Positions 54,048-62,503 of a stretch of 64,000 bases of DNA are shown here, piece by piece; the first letter of the stretch is position 1; each line of letters starts with the position of its first letter. The notes beneath the pieces are model-generated. The model did not search any database, was not told the DNA's origin, and was given only the letters and a program-made list of their open reading frames with translations. A program made the position numbers and the translations under genes. The stretch is from Minicystis rosea (GTDB lineage: Bacteria > Myxococcota_A > Polyangia > Polyangiales > Polyangiaceae): assembly GCA_001931535.1 (NCBI GenBank), contig CP016211.1, forward strand, positions 13,841,501 to 13,905,500, read 5' to 3'.

Positions 54048-54413
54048 ATGGTTCGTTGGAATGGTTTCGCCGAGCTCGCATTCACGGAGAGCGCTTGGAT
54101 CGCGTTCGCCCGGGCCGTCGAGCTGGCGGAGACCGACGCGCACGAGACGCACCCCGAGGCGTGGGTCATCCGCGATCGCCGCATCACCTTTTCGGTCGAG
54201 GCCGAGAGCGGGCGCGCCGTGGTCGAGGGAATGAAGCGATTCCTCGGCCTCCTCGCCCTTCAAGCCGAATCGGGGGAGGCCGTGATCGAGACTGCACCGC
54301 CCTCCGAACGCTGGGTCCGTCGCGCCGACACGTCGTTCGGCTCGCACGATCTCCTCATCGATCCCGAGGACGAAGCCCCGCACAGCCGCACCATCCGCGT
54401 CGGCAGCGCTTGA
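54048..54413 (+). CDS. Small hypothetical protein
   Basis: ATG 54048 (MVRWNGFAELAFTESAW) follows the strong site GGGAGGGGAC; 121 residues. It is a compact alpha/beta protein with IAFARAVELAETDA, a strand pair (AWVIRDRRITFSVEAESG), a helix (RAVVEGMKRFLGLLAL) and an acidic tail (LIDPEDEAPHSR). No signal peptide, membrane segment or known motif is seen. It stands alone; the tandem repeats at 54417 begin 4 bases after its stop. Confidence 0.65.
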   Translation: MVRWNGFAELAFTESAWIAFARAVELAETDAHETHPEAWVIRDRRITFSVEAESGRAVVEGMKRFLGLLALQAESGEAVIETAPPSERWVRRADTSFGSHDLLIDPEDEAPHSRTIRVGSA

Positions 54414-54416
54414 GCA

Positions 54417-54690
54417 CGATGGGGCCGCAAGCGGCCTTGTTTGCGATGGGGCCGCAAGCGGCCTTGTTTGCGATGGGGCCGCAAGCGGCCCCAAACCCCA
54501 GGCTGGACGAGCCAGCCTTGATCACGATGGCCCCAAACGGCAGTTGAACGAGCCAGCCTCGATCGCGATGAGACTGCGAGCGGCCTTGTTGAGGATGGGG
54601 TCGCGAGCGGCCCCAACCCCAGGCTGGACGAGCCAGTCTTGATCACGATGGGCCTCAAACCCAGTTGAACGAGCCAGCCTCCAGCACGAT
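54417..54690. repeat. Tandem and longer direct repeats of the GGGGCCGC hairpin family
   Basis: A 27-base unit (CGATGGGGCCGCAAGCGGCC plus TTGTTTG) is present at 54417-54443 and 54444-54470, with a partial third at 54471-54490. An imperfect repeat of about 88 bases follows: 54481-54570 and 54603-54690 share GGCTGGACGAGCCAG, TTGATCACGATGG and GTTGAACGAGCCAGCCT. Each unit holds the stem GGGGCCGC/GCGGCCCC or GGCTGG/CCAGCC. It is non-coding and lies between the stops of convergent genes. Confidence 0.85.
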
Positions 54691-54697
54691 GCTCGCG

Positions 54698-55804
54698 TTA
54701 CGGTGAGCATTGGTCGGGCGAGCCGCAGCGCTGTTCCAGGCAGTTTCTGCATGCGAGGGTGATGGGGGCGGTGTTGCAGAGGTCGGGGACGCTGCCGCCG
54801 CCGGCGTTTTGATCGCAGGCTTCGAGGCAGCCGCCTTGCGCGATGCTGATGTGGCAGGCGCAATCGAGGCATTTCACGCCGCAATCTTCGGCGCAGTTGG
54901 TCTCCTCGCCGGGCTGGCAGAGGCCGTCGCCGCAATTCGTGGTCTGCTCGCAATGGGGGCGACCCGCGGTGAAGGGCACGCAGGTCGTGCCGGTGCCGCT
55001 CGGCGTTCTCATGCAGTAGAGGCTGCTCTCGCACTCGTCCACGCCGGAGTCGAATCCGCATGCTGCGCCCAAAGGCTTTTTCGCGACGCACGTGGCCACG
55101 TCGCTGCCCGTCACCTCGCAATAGAGCCCCTCTTGGCAGGGGAGAAGGGCCGTGTCGTTGCGGGTGTCGACGCAGCTCTCGCCCGCGGCCGGCTTCTTCT
55201 TGCAAGGTGCGGAGTAGGTTTCCGTCATCATGTCGTCGAACGCGGGTTGCCGCGCGAGGATGTCGCAGAACATGTCCTCCGGGCAGATGCGAAGCGTGCT
55301 CTCGTGCGGGGAGAAGGCGCAGCGCGCGGAATCGATGACGACTTGAGCGCACGTCCCCGTGTCGCTTTGAAGCTGGCTTCTGTAGCAGACGGAGAGCTCA
55401 CCGGCCTTGGCACAATCCACATCATGGGTGCAGGTGCTGCCGAGGATCTCGAGGCCCGTGGCCATGGTGGCGCATGCTTTCCGCTCCGCGAAGGTCGCTC
55501 CGGATTCTCGCAAACGCGTGCACGAGGGGGCCTGGAAGCAGGCGTGGGCGGCGTCGGGGTCGAAGATGGCTTGGCCCATGGCGACGAGGTCGCCATGCGT
55601 GGCGCTCATGCACGCCAAAAAGACGTCCCCTCGGCAGCCGTCCAATGAGAACTCGCGATTGCCATCGCAGCATGGGAGAAACGCAGCACAGCTATCCACC
55701 GCCAGAGCGTGGCAGAAATCCTCCGGTGTCTCGCGGCTCGAGCAGGACGCGGGGCCGAGCGCCAGCGCGAGGGCCACGAGCAGCAGAGCGGTCGTCTTGT
55801 TCAT
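54698..55804 (-). CDS. Cysteine-rich secreted lipoprotein
   Basis: ATG 55804 (MNKTTALLLVALALALG) gives 368 residues with the lipobox GPASC. The mature protein has more than thirty cysteines in small domains of the type seen in many myxobacterial lipoproteins: FCHALAVDSCAAFLPCCDGN, CTHDVDCAKAGELSVCYRS, LLPCQEGLYCEVTGSDVATC, CGFDSGVDECESSLYCMR, CGDGLCQPGEETNCAEDCG (an EGF/Dickkopf-like block) and a C-terminal CRNCLEQRCGSPDQCSP. It is outer-membrane anchored or surface exposed; function is unknown. It is probably monocistronic. Confidence 0.82.
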   Translation of the reverse strand: MNKTTALLLVALALALGPASCSSRETPEDFCHALAVDSCAAFLPCCDGNREFSLDGCRGDVFLACMSATHGDLVAMGQAIFDPDAAHACFQAPSCTRLRESGATFAERKACATMATGLEILGSTCTHDVDCAKAGELSVCYRSQLQSDTGTCAQVVIDSARCAFSPHESTLRICPEDMFCDILARQPAFDDMMTETYSAPCKKKPAAGESCVDTRNDTALLPCQEGLYCEVTGSDVATCVAKKPLGAACGFDSGVDECESSLYCMRTPSGTGTTCVPFTAGRPHCEQTTNCGDGLCQPGEETNCAEDCGVKCLDCACHISIAQGGCLEACDQNAGGGSVPDLCNTAPITLACRNCLEQRCGSPDQCSP

Positions 55805-56263
55805 TCATCCTCCGTGTCGGCATGCTTCGACGTGGCGTGCGACATCCACCTTGGAAGCGGGGACGCCGCCGGATGGTCCAGCCAGCTTCGCGAACAGGCA
55901 CGCTCGGGATGGGACCGGCGAAGCTGCTGCGCGCCGCGCGCCACCGGGAGGTTTCCTTCAAACCACCTCGGGATTCCTCGGAAGACCTCCGTTGGCCGCG
56001 CGGTGCTCTCTCGATCACGTGTTCGGTGGGGCATCACGCCGCTGAGTGGTGGGACCCGTCATATTTCTTCACAAACGAAGGTGCTCGCGGTGCGGTCGTT
56101 CGTGCGAGGCTGCCGGTGCGTGGATGCGCTCGGCCCGGCCATGAGGATCGCTTCGTCGATTCCGTCGCGGCAGATGCGCAATCGATGCGGCTGAGCGCGC
56201 GCCTCTCCCTGTGCTGCGCTGCTGCTCGGGCCTCGAAGCCACGATGAAAGGTGACCTGAACTC
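55805..56263. other. Intergenic region, nothing recognised
   Basis: These 459 bases separate two divergent genes. No frame has protein-like composition, a ribosome site or a recognisable domain, and no clear hairpin is visible. Promoters for both neighbours must lie here. Confidence 0.4.
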
Positions 56264-57493
56264 GTGAAGCTCCCCACGCCGCTCCGGCCGCTCGAAAACC
56301 GTGATTATCGCGTCTACTGGACCGGCCAGCTCGTCTCGCTCGTGGGCACGTGGATGCAGCAGATGGCGATGGGCTGGGTGATCACGCGGCTCACGTCACG
56401 GGCGCTCGTCGTCGGCGCGCTCACGCTCGTGGGCGCGCTGCCGATGGCGCTCCTCGCCTTCAAAGGCGGGCAGCTCGCGGATCGCTTGAACCGGCGCAAC
56501 ATCCTCATCGCCACACAGGCCGTGATGGGGCTCCTCGCGCTCTCGATTGCCGCGCTCGCGTACACGGGGCGCCTTTCGCTGGCGTGGATCTTCGTGTTCT
56601 CGGCGCTCCTCGGGGTGGCCGCAGCCTTCGATCTCCCCGCGGCGCAGGCCTTCGCGCCCGAGCTGGTCGCGCCCGAGGACATCCCCCGCGCGGTGGCGCT
56701 GATGCAGGCGATCTTTCATGGATCGCGCCTCATCGGGCCGGCGGTGGCGGGCCTCGCCATCGAGCGTTGGGGCGAGGCCAGCGCGTTCCTCGCCAATGGG
56801 CTCTCGTTCCTCGCGGTCATCGCGAGCCTCCTCGCCATTCCCGCGGTGCGGCCGGCGCGCGACGGCGGCGGCCCGCGCCGCGGCGGAGGTGGGATGGGCG
56901 AAGGGCTCGCCTACGTGAAGAGCGATCCCGTCATCAAGCGCCTGATCCTTTTGCTCTTCGCGTGCATGACGTTCGCGTTCCCGTTCGTCGTCTCGCTCAT
57001 GGCCTATTACGCGCGCTACGTGGTGCACGCGACCGCCGCGGACATGGGGCGGATCATGAGCACGTCGGGCCTCGGCGCGGTGATCGGATCGAGCATCCTC
57101 GTGCTCGTCGGCGCGCGCGCGTGGCGACAGCGGATCGGCGTGGGCGTCGTGCTCGTGACGACGGGCGTGATCGGGCTCGCGTTCGCGCGGACGACGCTCG
57201 TCGCGACCGTCTTCGTCAGCGCGTTCTCGGTGGGGACTTCGTTCTACCTCGGGACCATCACGCAGGTGGTGCAGCAGCGCGTCCCGAACCACGTGCGCGG
57301 CCGCGTGATGGCGCTCTTCATGATGGGCATGACGTCGCTGATGCCGATCTCGAGCCTCGTGCTCGCCGCGCTCGTGGACGTGGTCGGCTTCGAGCGCCTC
57401 CTCCTCGGGTGCGGGGCGATCTTCGGCGTCGTCACGGCGAGCCTCGCGCTGACGCTCCCGCCCGACGTCCCCGAGACCGCGCCCGCAGCGTGA
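56264..57493 (+). CDS. MFS transporter, enterobactin-exporter-like (MFS_3) group
   Basis: GTG 56264 (MKLPTPLRPLENRDYRVYW) fits the family start (LENRDYRVYWTGQLVSLVGTWMQ); 409 residues with about twelve helices. The motif FKGGQLADRLNRRNILI between helices 2 and 3 matches the GxLaDRxxrrxil loop, ALLGVAAAFDLPAAQAFAPE follows, and GPAVAGLAIERWGEASAFLANG is the helix 5 region. This group includes siderophore and drug exporters (EntS-like); the substrate cannot be told. The gene is convergent with a nitroreductase gene 7 bases away. Confidence 0.9.
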   Translation: MKLPTPLRPLENRDYRVYWTGQLVSLVGTWMQQMAMGWVITRLTSRALVVGALTLVGALPMALLAFKGGQLADRLNRRNILIATQAVMGLLALSIAALAYTGRLSLAWIFVFSALLGVAAAFDLPAAQAFAPELVAPEDIPRAVALMQAIFHGSRLIGPAVAGLAIERWGEASAFLANGLSFLAVIASLLAIPAVRPARDGGGPRRGGGGMGEGLAYVKSDPVIKRLILLLFACMTFAFPFVVSLMAYYARYVVHATAADMGRIMSTSGLGAVIGSSILVLVGARAWRQRIGVGVVLVTTGVIGLAFARTTLVATVFVSAFSVGTSFYLGTITQVVQQRVPNHVRGRVMALFMMGMTSLMPISSLVLAALVDVVGFERLLLGCGAIFGVVTASLALTLPPDVPETAPAA

Positions 57494-57500
57494 CGCCGCT

Positions 57501-58151
57501 TCACTCGTCGACGAAGGCGACGTTCTTTTCGATGGGCTCGCGGCCGATGTGCAGGCCGTTCCCGGGGAAGTCGGGATCGGCATAGCCGACGGCGACGCCG
57601 CACAAGATCGCGAGCTCCTCCGGAATCCCGAGCTCGCGCCGGAGGACCTCGGGATATCCGGCCAGCGACACGGCCACGCACGTGCCGACCCCACGTGCGG
57701 TGAGGGTCAACACCAGCGTTTGCAGAAACATCCCCACGCCCACCGCGTCGGCCGGCCCGAGGTCCCGGTGCATGCCCACGATGCCGACGAGCGGCGCGCC
57801 GAAGAACTCGAAATTGCGGAGGACCGCCGCCGCGCGAGCAGCCTTGTCCTCGCGGGTGATGCCCATGGCGCCGTAGACGCGACTCCCCAGCTCCCGGCGA
57901 TGTCGTTGGAACGCCTCGGGCAAAGGAGGAATGTTGGGCGGCCCTTTGCGGGCTTCGGTGAGCAAGGCCGTTTGCAGGCGGTCGCGGGCGGCCCCGGCGG
58001 CGAAGACCACTCTCCAGGGTTGGATGTTCGAATTCGAGGGCGCGCGCTGAGCCAGCGAAAGACACTCGTCGAGCAGCGCCCGCGGCACCGGCCGGGGCAG
58101 GAATTTCCGCGTCGAACGCCGCTCGGTGATGGCTTGCTCGAGGTCGTGCAT
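57501..58151 (-). CDS. Nitroreductase-family FMN flavoprotein
   Basis: ATG 58151 (MHDLEQAITERRSTRKFLPR) starts a 216-residue protein. The family pattern is complete: RRSTRKFLPRPVPRALLDE (FMN phosphate binding), AQRAPSNSNIQPWRVVFAAG, the middle helix AVGVGMFLQTLVLTLTARGVGTC, GIPEELAILCGVAVGYAD, and the C-terminal PIEKNVAFVDE. It probably reduces nitroaromatics, quinones or similar substrates with NAD(P)H. An 18-bp palindrome (58388-58405) lies upstream in the gap. Confidence 0.92.
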   Translation of the reverse strand: MHDLEQAITERRSTRKFLPRPVPRALLDECLSLAQRAPSNSNIQPWRVVFAAGAARDRLQTALLTEARKGPPNIPPLPEAFQRHRRELGSRVYGAMGITREDKAARAAAVLRNFEFFGAPLVGIVGMHRDLGPADAVGVGMFLQTLVLTLTARGVGTCVAVSLAGYPEVLRRELGIPEELAILCGVAVGYADPDFPGNGLHIGREPIEKNVAFVDE

Positions 58152-58387
58152 GATCGTGCGAAAGCCCGCCGCGCTCGCCGGTGTCGCGGGCGCGGGCCGA
58201 CGACCCCACCGCTCTCCGAGGCTTCGATCGCGGCCCTTCGGGCGCTCCCCTCGGGCGCCGAAGCTAGCGCCGCAGCACGGGTACGCAAGCGATGGACGTC
58301 ATTCCGCTCCCGACACGCGGGCAGCCTCGGCGGTCGACACGAATGCAGGATGCAATGGGATCGAGGCGCGGGGGCGCCGAGCGGGCT

Positions 58388-58405
58388 CCGCCATTGCAAT
58401 GGCGG
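58388..58405. promoter_or_regulatory. Perfect 18-bp palindrome, candidate operator
   Basis: CCGCCATTGCAATGGCGG equals its own reverse complement. Its centre has no loop, which suits binding of a dimeric repressor better than a hairpin. It lies 237 bases upstream of the nitroreductase start. Confidence 0.5.
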
Positions 58406-58493
58406 ACGGGAGAATGGATGAGGCCCCGAACGGGCTTGGGTAAACCACGTCGGGGCCGAGGCTCGAGAGGGCTTTGCGGGATGGGAGGTGCGC

Positions 58494-58528
58494 CCGCGGT
58501 GCGCCTGGATTCAGGCGCAACACCGCGG
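58494..58528 (-). terminator. Hairpin after the YCII gene
   Basis: CCGCGGTG-CGCCTG (58494-58507) pairs with CAGGCG (58512-58517) and CACCGCGG (58521-58528), with a four-base loop GATT and a three-base bulge. It begins 19 bases after the YCII stop on the minus strand. Confidence 0.7.
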
Positions 58529-58546
58529 GAGGGCACGCGTCGTCGA

Positions 58547-59281
58547 TCACCACTCCGGCATCGGTCGGATCTCGATCTCGTTCACCTTCACGACCTCGCC
58601 GAAGCGCATCGACCACGCGATGGCCGCGGCCTTCGACGGCAGCTCGACGATCGCATAGCCGGCGATGAGCTCCTTGGACTCCGCGAAGGGCCCGTCGATC
58701 ACGGTGCGCTTGCCGCCGTCGAAGCGGATGCGCGCGCCCTTCTTCGTGCTCGTGAGGCCGCCGGTCGCTTGGAGCACGCCCGCCTTCATCATCTCTTCGA
58801 CGAGCGCGCCCATCTTCGCCATGTGCTCGGGATCCGGCGGCACTTCGTTCTCGGCCTGCTCGTTCATCTTGTGCATCGACAAGTAGCGGAGGGGCGCGTC
58901 CTCGGGCTTCGGGCCCATGCCGAGGTCCCACGGCTCGACGACCGGACCCATGAAGAGCTCCACGTCGCCCATCACGGCCGCGAACTTGTCGCACCATGAA
59001 ATGGCCTCTTCCTTCGAGCGCACGGCCATGAGCGCGAAGCCGGCCACGAGCTCCTTGGCCTCGGTGAAGGGGCCGTCGGTGATCGTGCGTTTGCCGTTCT
59101 TGTAGGCGATGTGGACTCGTTGCGAAGACGGCTTGAGCCCTTCGCCGGAGACGAAGATGTTCTCCTTCGCGCCCTCTTCGATGAGCTTGCCGACGCCCTC
59201 GATGACCGCCGGATCCGGCGGAAGCCCCTTCTCCATCTCTTCCGTCATCTTGTGCATGATCATGAATCGCATCGCGGTCAT
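58547..59281 (-). CDS. Tandem YCII-domain (DGPF) protein
   Basis: ATG 59281 (MTAMRFMIMHKMTEEMEKG) starts a 244-residue protein made of two YCII domains, about residues 1-115 and 130-244. Each has the MRFMIMHKM or LRYLSMHKMNEQ strand, a helix with LPPDPAVIEGVG or VPPDPEHMAKMG, and the hallmark TITDGPFTEAKELVAGFALM or TVIDGPFAESKELIAGYAIV. Proteins of this kind (often called PhnB/DGPF) frequently lie beside ECF sigma factors, but none is present here. The catalytic role is not established; a small-molecule lyase-like or binding role is possible. Confidence 0.9.
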   Translation of the reverse strand: MTAMRFMIMHKMTEEMEKGLPPDPAVIEGVGKLIEEGAKENIFVSGEGLKPSSQRVHIAYKNGKRTITDGPFTEAKELVAGFALMAVRSKEEAISWCDKFAAVMGDVELFMGPVVEPWDLGMGPKPEDAPLRYLSMHKMNEQAENEVPPDPEHMAKMGALVEEMMKAGVLQATGGLTSTKKGARIRFDGGKRTVIDGPFAESKELIAGYAIVELPSKAAAIAWSMRFGEVVKVNEIEIRPMPEW

Positions 59282-59436
59282 TCCTTCGGTTCGGGCGCGG
59301 CCGGGGCCTCGCTTCTGGAACGGCGACGAACCAGCCTGGGCCGGATCGACACGCGCTCCGATTTTTTCTTCTCAGGGCCTGACGTTCGAGAAAATCACCG
59401 TGTTTTGCGCGGATTTCGGGCAGGAGAGCCTTCGCG

Positions 59437-59850
59437 TCAGGGCGTCTCCGCGGCCGGAAGGGCCGCCGCTGCGGGCGGCGCCGCGGGCCGGCGGCCATGG
59501 GCGACGTAAGCGCAGGCGACTCCAACGACGAACGGGAACAGCGCGGCCGGGCCCTCGGAGGCGCAGAGGATCGTCGCGCCGATCATGATCACGGCCAACC
59601 CGCCGGCGGCGAGAGGCGTCAGCACCTGCTGAATGCGCAGCATCCCCGGCAGGACGAGCCCCAGCGCTCCCAACACCTCGGCCACCCCGATGAAACGGAG
59701 GAACGCTCCCGGCAGCGGGGATTGGGCCGTCAGCGCGGCCATCGGCAGGATGAGCTTCGTCCCCCCGGCGAACAGGAAGAGCAGCGCGAGGAGCGCCTGA
59801 AGGGTCCAGAGGAGCGCGTTCTTCTTCTTCGAGGGCGTGGAGGTTTGCAT
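59437..59850 (-). CDS. DoxX-like small membrane protein
   Basis: ATG 59850 (MQTSTPSKKKNALLWTLQ) starts a 137-residue protein with four hydrophobic helices: LLWTLQALLALLFLFAGGTK, FLRFIGVAEVLGALGLVLPG, LTPLAAGGLAVIMIGATILC and LFPFVVGVACAYVAHG. The pattern LFLFAGGTKL...RFIGVAEVLGALGLVLP is typical of the DoxX-like family. These are inner-membrane proteins, some linked to thiol stress or quinone reactions; the role is unknown. The tail is alanine/proline-rich. The YCII gene follows 155 bases downstream on the same strand. Confidence 0.87.
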   Translation of the reverse strand: MQTSTPSKKKNALLWTLQALLALLFLFAGGTKLILPMAALTAQSPLPGAFLRFIGVAEVLGALGLVLPGMLRIQQVLTPLAAGGLAVIMIGATILCASEGPAALFPFVVGVACAYVAHGRRPAAPPAAAALPAAETP

Positions 59851-59972
59851 GGTCGGGTCTCCTTCTTCGTTCGGGTTCGATGGGGCGACGAACGAGGGAG
59901 ACCGAGATCGACACGCTCACGAATTTTTCTGGAGGGCCGGCCGCGACCGCTCGGAACGTGATGGGGAAGGCC

Positions 59973-59988
59973 CGTGCCTCAGGGCACG
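59973..59988 (-). terminator. Short hairpin overlapping the GH31 stop
   Basis: CGTGCC (59973-59978) pairs with GGCACG (59983-59988) around the TGA. It is short and not followed by a U run, so termination is uncertain. Confidence 0.3.
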
Positions 59989-62503
59989 ATCTCCACGGTG
60001 TGGGCGCCGGAGGGCGTCTTCACGTAGACGGTGCCGCCGAGATCGCTCGACCAGGCGAAGCCCGAGGTCGACGTCTCGAGCGCAGCGAGCGAGGCGGCTT
60101 CTTCGAGCGGAGTGCCGCCGTCGGTGACCTGCGAAGGCTTCTTGCCCATGGCGACGACCTCGAACAGGACGCCTTTCTTCAGCTCGGTGCCGTCCTTGGA
60201 CGTGAGCTTCACGCGATCGGAAGCGCGCTCCTGCGTGATCACGGCGCCGTCGAACACGGTGAACGACGAGGCCGCGCCCGGCGCGATGCGGGCCCAGAGC
60301 ACGCCTGGATCGCTGGCATAGGAATCGACGAGCGTGGGATCGGCGACGGGGCGCAGCGTGTCGATGGTGGGGCGCAGCATGGGGACGATGCCGCCCTCCG
60401 CGAGCCAGAGCGGGAGCTTCGAGAGCGGCGCGTCGGCCATGAAGGGCTTGCCGCCTTCCACGATCGCGCCCGTCCACCAATCGACCCAGCGGCCGGGCGG
60501 CATCGGCACCGAGCGCGACGTCACCCCGGGCTCCACCACGGGCGCGACCAAGAGGTGATCGCCGAAGAGATAAACGTCGTTCGGGTGCTCGCCGAGATCG
60601 GGATACGCGAGGCCGAGCGGCCGCGCGATGGGGCGGCCGTCCTTGGCGAGCGCCTTGGCGTACGACCATTGATAAGGGAAGAGCCGGAGGTGCAGGCGCG
60701 TGTACGTGCGATACCAATCGAGCATCTCGGCGTCGAATCCGGTCTCCGCGTCCGGCTCCCACGCCACCGTGCTGGCGCTGTTGCCGATCTGCATCACCGT
60801 CGAGAGCGCCGTCTGCTCGAACCAGCGCACGAACAGCTCCTTGTCGGGAGGCGAGTGCAGGTAACCGCCGGTGTCCGCGCCGTAGAAGGGGAAGCCCGAA
60901 GGCCCGAGCGAGAGGCCCGCCACGAGCGAGGCCGGCAGGCCGCCCACGCTGGTCTTGTTGTCGTCCTTGAGCGCGCCGTTCTTGACGAAGCTGGCGTCGA
61001 GATCGCCGGGCCAGATCACCGAGACGTTCTTTTGATCACCGTAGGTGGCATGACGGCAGAGAAGGAATCCCCCGCTCGCGGGAGGGTCTCTTGATAGACA
61101 CGGTGATAGAAGAGCTGATAGCGCGAGTGCATGGTGCGCTCGTCGCTGCCGTCGGCGAAGCGCCATTCGTTGCGGGCCGAGGTCAGGCCGGGGACGACGT
61201 CCTCCCCGTAATCGAGCTTGAAGCCCTCCACACCCATCTTGGTGTAGAGCTCGATGTGCTCTTGCCACCACGCATAGGCCTCGGGGTTCGTCAGATCGAT
61301 GAGCTTGCCCCAAGGGTTCAAAGGCAGGCCGGAGACGGGCGGGAAATAACCATTTTGATCGGCCTCGGTGCGCAGGGCTTCCGTCTCGGGGGCCTCCTTG
61401 TCGAGGTAGGGGGTGTGCCACAGGGCGAAGCCGAAGCCGAGATCGTGGGCCTTGTCGATCATGGCCTGAGGGTCGGGGAACTGCGGCGCATACCAATCGA
61501 ACGCGTTGACCGCCGAGGCGTAGGGGCGATCGACCCAGTAGCCGGTGGCCGGGAGATCGAGATCGCGCATGGTCTGGAGATCGCTCTCGGCCTCTGCTTG
61601 ATCCTTGCTCTCGTCGCGCCACACCCAGGGGCCGAGGGCCCAGGGCGCGGGCAACGAGGGATATCCGGTGACGTCGTAGTAATGGCGGGTGACGTCGAGG
61701 GGCTTTTCGTCGCCGAAGAGGTGGAAGGTGAGCCCGTCCTTCGAAGCGGGCCCCGTTCCGAACATGGCGTCCACGCGATCGGCCTCGTCCACGGCCACCG
61801 AGAAGACGCTGGGGAACGGGCTCTCCACGAAGAGGCCCCAGCCGCGCGTGCCGATGAGGAGGGGAATCGGGACGTGGACGTTGTTGTAGGTGGTCTCGCT
61901 CGTGCCCTCGATTTCGATTTGCATTGCGCGGACCTTGCCGCGCTGATTGACGTCGTCGAAATGCTCGCCGAGGCCGTAAAAGCCCTCTGCCTCGTCGGCG
62001 CGGGGGCGAAGGCGGAAATAGGCCACCTCGCCCGCGACCGTCGCCGCCGGCGTGAGCACGAGACGGAAGCTGCCGTCGGCGGGAGCCTCGATGTGGAGCG
62101 TGGCCTCTTTGCCCTCGGGGTAGGTGAGGGTGACGTCGAGCGTGCCAGTCTCCGCTTTGGTGACGTCGACGTGCTTGGGCGAGATCCAGGTGAGATCGTC
62201 GGGCGGTTGGTGGAGCGCGGTGGGGGCGATGATGGCGACGGGATCGTAATTGGTAATGTCGTCGACGGCCGTGACGAGGCCGAGCTCCAGCGCGTCGGCC
62301 GGGAAATCGAGGAGCTTCACGTCGCCGCGCAGGAGCGTGACCGAGAGGCCGTCGGGATCGACGCGGACCGAGAAATCACCGGCGCTCAACGATTGCGTCG
62401 GGCGCCCCGTCACCATCGCCGGAGGACGCGAGGCATCCCCGCAGCTCGCGGCCGCGCAGGCGATGCTCACCATGGCTCCGAGCCTCGCTACCGATCGCTT
62501 CAT
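59979..62503 (-). CDS. GH31 glycosidase lipoprotein, read across a frame break at 61069-61073
   Basis: ATG 62503 (MKRSVARLGAMVSIACAAAS) overlaps the stop of the Sel1 gene (ATGA). With one G added it gives about 841 residues. A lipobox (AAASC) makes it a lipoprotein. An N-terminal beta domain is followed by the GH31 barrel: EGFYGLGEHFDDVNQRGKV, TGYPSLPAPWALGPWVWRDE, TGYWVDRPYASA, and the nucleophile Asp in EGFKLDYGED. Beyond the break comes the acid/base Asp in VIWPGDLDASF, GLSLGPSGFPFYGADTGGY, LFPYQWSYAKA and PVVEPGVTSRSVPMPPGRW. Both catalytic Asps are kept but lie on either side of the break, which argues for a sequence error. GH31 includes alpha-glucosidases and alpha-xylosidases; the exact substrate is open. 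Confidence 0.88.
61069..61073 (-). other. Frame break in the GH31 gene (G5 run)
   Basis: The frame reading YQETLPRAGDSFSAV ends soon after at a stop, while the neighbouring frame continues with GFLLCRHATYGDQKN into the second half of the barrel. Adding one G to the five-G run (coding strand) joins RAGGFLLCRHATYG. Confidence 0.85.

Larger units (their letters stand above)
58152..58546. promoter_or_regulatory. Gap between nitroreductase and YCII genes with palindrome and terminator
   Basis: No gene is supported in these 395 bases. They hold the perfect 18-bp palindrome CCGCCATTGCAATGGCGG (58388-58405) and, next to the YCII stop, the terminator-like hairpin at 58494-58528. The nitroreductase promoter should lie in the left part. 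Confidence 0.5.

Noticed and set aside
55805..56263. Several open frames in the gap before the MFS gene
   Set aside because: All have random-like composition and no ribosome site or domain.
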